Positions 63,113 through 64,000 of a stretch of DNA of 64,000 bases are shown here, piece after piece; the stretch's first letter is position 1, and each line of letters starts with the position of its first letter. Under the pieces are notes generated by a model. The model was not told where the DNA came from and ran no database searches. It was given only the letters and a program-made list of their open reading frames with translations. The stretch comes from Gammaproteobacteria bacterium (GTDB taxonomy: Bacteria > Pseudomonadota > Gammaproteobacteria > Pseudomonadales > Pseudohongiellaceae), in contig JAURLP010000011.1 of the NCBI GenBank assembly GCA_030831165.1, positions 62,001-126,000 on the forward strand. The letters are read 5' to 3'. Made by a program: the position numbers and the translations under genes.

Positions 63113-64000
63113 TGGCGAAAGATAAGAATAATAAACGTAATTTTAATCCGATGAGCCTTGCATTTTTGGATGTTATGTCTTGTGGTTTTGGCGCTGTCGT
63201 ATTGATTTTTTTAATTTTAGACCACTCCTCCCAAAATGCGACAAACGTTGCTGACCCAAATTTAGCTGCTGAAATAAATTTACTTGAGGAACAGATTCTG
63301 GAAGGCGAGGAAGGCCTGGTAAGAGTCCGCAACACCATCTCTGATGTTGATCTACAAATTGTTGAAGCACAGGGCCTGGCACGATCCATCGAGGAAGAAA
63401 TAGATAACTTTATGGACCGTTTGCTTGATTTAGAGAACAACAATACTTCAGGCCAGGATGAAATCATGCGCTTACAACAACAAATTGCTGAGCTTGAAGC
63501 TGAGTTGGAAAACCTGCGGGAAGCTGAAGACCAGTTCACCGGTAATAATATCCGGCGCTACGTCGGTGATGGCAATCGCCAATACTTGACCGGGATGATA
63601 CTGGGTGGCAACCGTATTTTAATTCTGGTCGATATTTCCAGCAGCATGCTCGACGATACTATTATTAATATCATTCGACGCCGCAACATGTCAGATCAGG
63701 CGAAACTCAATTCCGAAAAATGGCGCAATGTTCAGGAAACCGTCGACTGGCTGACTACACAAATGCCTATACCAAGCCAATATCAGATTTATACTTTTAG
63801 CGAGAACGTGAACAGCCTGATACCCGGATCACAGGGGCGATGGCTGGAAGTCGCTGATGATACGCAATTAAATGAGGCCATCGATAATTTGAATCAGCTT
63901 ATCCCCGATGGAGGCACAAACCTTGCCGGACTATTTCAATCCATTCAGGGCCTGTCTCCGCTACCCGACAATATTTTTCTGATCACTGATGGCTTGCCCA
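63112..64000 (+). CDS. Membrane-anchored VWA-domain protein with ExbD-like helix (cut by window edge)
   Basis: Open to the window end, 296 codons seen. Residues 13-34 (NPMSLAFLDVMSCGFGAVVLIFLIL) form one membrane helix with an Asp (LDV) placed as in ExbD/TolR. Residues about 45-140 are a coiled coil rich in Glu/Leu. A von Willebrand factor A domain begins at about 163: ILILVDISSSML gives the DxSxS part of the metal site, GGTNLAG the Thr and LITDG the last Asp, all intact. The start ATG overlaps the upstream stop. The C-terminus is missing. Confidence 0.85.
   Translation, partial: MAKDKNNKRNFNPMSLAFLDVMSCGFGAVVLIFLILDHSSQNATNVADPNLAAEINLLEEQILEGEEGLVRVRNTISDVDLQIVEAQGLARSIEEEIDNFMDRLLDLENNNTSGQDEIMRLQQQIAELEAELENLREAEDQFTGNNIRRYVGDGNRQYLTGMILGGNRILILVDISSSMLDDTIINIIRRRNMSDQAKLNSEKWRNVQETVDWLTTQMPIPSQYQIYTFSENVNSLIPGSQGRWLEVADDTQLNEAIDNLNQLIPDGGTNLAGLFQSIQGLSPLPDNIFLITDGLP

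Noticed and set aside
60719-64000. Calling the channel/VWA operon a Zorya-type defence system
   Set aside because: Zorya has a MotA-like ZorA with a long cytosolic tail and an OmpA-type ZorB plus helicase or nuclease genes; the channel here is short, the partner is a VWA protein and no nuclease or helicase is seen.
1-64000. CRISPR arrays, tRNA or rRNA genes, integrases, IS ends
   Set aside because: No regularly spaced repeats, no cloverleaf with a T-loop and acceptor end, and no integrase or paired inverted repeats were found when reading the intergenic regions.

Overview
The window is ordinary chromosomal DNA of a Gram-negative gammaproteobacterium. Evidence includes LPS core genes (waaA, waaC, waaF, hldE, an LpxL-type acyltransferase), a TolC channel, EF-P with both beta-lysylation enzymes (epmA, epmB), cmoA/cmoB, and the order orn-rsgA-rhodanese-psd-fimX...parC-parE-yqiA-cpdA-yqiB...tolC-waaA...hldE, which parallels Pseudomonas aeruginosa. 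The base composition is AT-leaning and many proteins look like those of marine Cellvibrionales/Pseudomonadales-type bacteria; that placement is inference. There is no phage, integron, IS element, CRISPR array, rRNA or tRNA that I can see.

Layout. 0-12.4 kb: queG tail, exported M18 and M13 peptidases, a lipoprotein amidohydrolase, an SPFH/NfeD pair, a split spermidine-synthase-like pair, an encapsulin-type ferritin without encapsulin, two GFA proteins and a CDGSH protein. 12.7-18.9 kb: orn, rsgA, a sulfurtransferase, psd, and the efp-epmA-epmB set. 18.9-22.9 kb: a decaying signalling block (frameshifted fimX homologue, degenerate cyclase, truncated response regulator) ending in an antisense relic of a TonB-dependent receptor. 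23.0-29.3 kb: the parC/parE/yqiA/cpdA/yqiB operon on the minus strand. 29.3-30.4 kb: a scar where nudF would be expected, with the remnant of an efflux adaptor. 30.5-43.7 kb: tolC and the LPS core block. 43.7-49.5 kb: a GspE/PilB-type ATPase, a domesticated-looking HUH transposase relative, cmoB, cmoA, a HIT protein and an Lrp-type regulator. 49.7-56.2 kb: leuA and small metabolic, repair and transport genes. 56.2-64.0 kb: FHA protein plus trypsin-like protease operon, a PQQ-type sugar dehydrogenase, and an operon of a small acidic exported protein, an ExbB/MotA-type proton channel, an actin-like-fold protein and a VWA protein running off the window.

The best candidate for an undescribed system is the last operon (60719 to beyond 64000). 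A proton-channel subunit is translationally linked to a cytosolic actin/Hsp70-like-fold protein and to a VWA protein whose single N-terminal membrane helix carries an aspartate in an ExbD/TolR-like position. This suggests a proton-motive-force-driven envelope machine with an exposed MIDAS domain. The neighbouring FHA/serine-protease operon may belong to it. A second unusual item is an LpxL acyltransferase fused to a degenerate LPS-kinase-like domain at 36.9-38.5 kb.

Several genes are visibly broken: the zf-TFIIB protein, fimX, the response regulator, the TonB receptor and the efflux adaptor. All are inferred by reading frames by eye; no similarity search was run.
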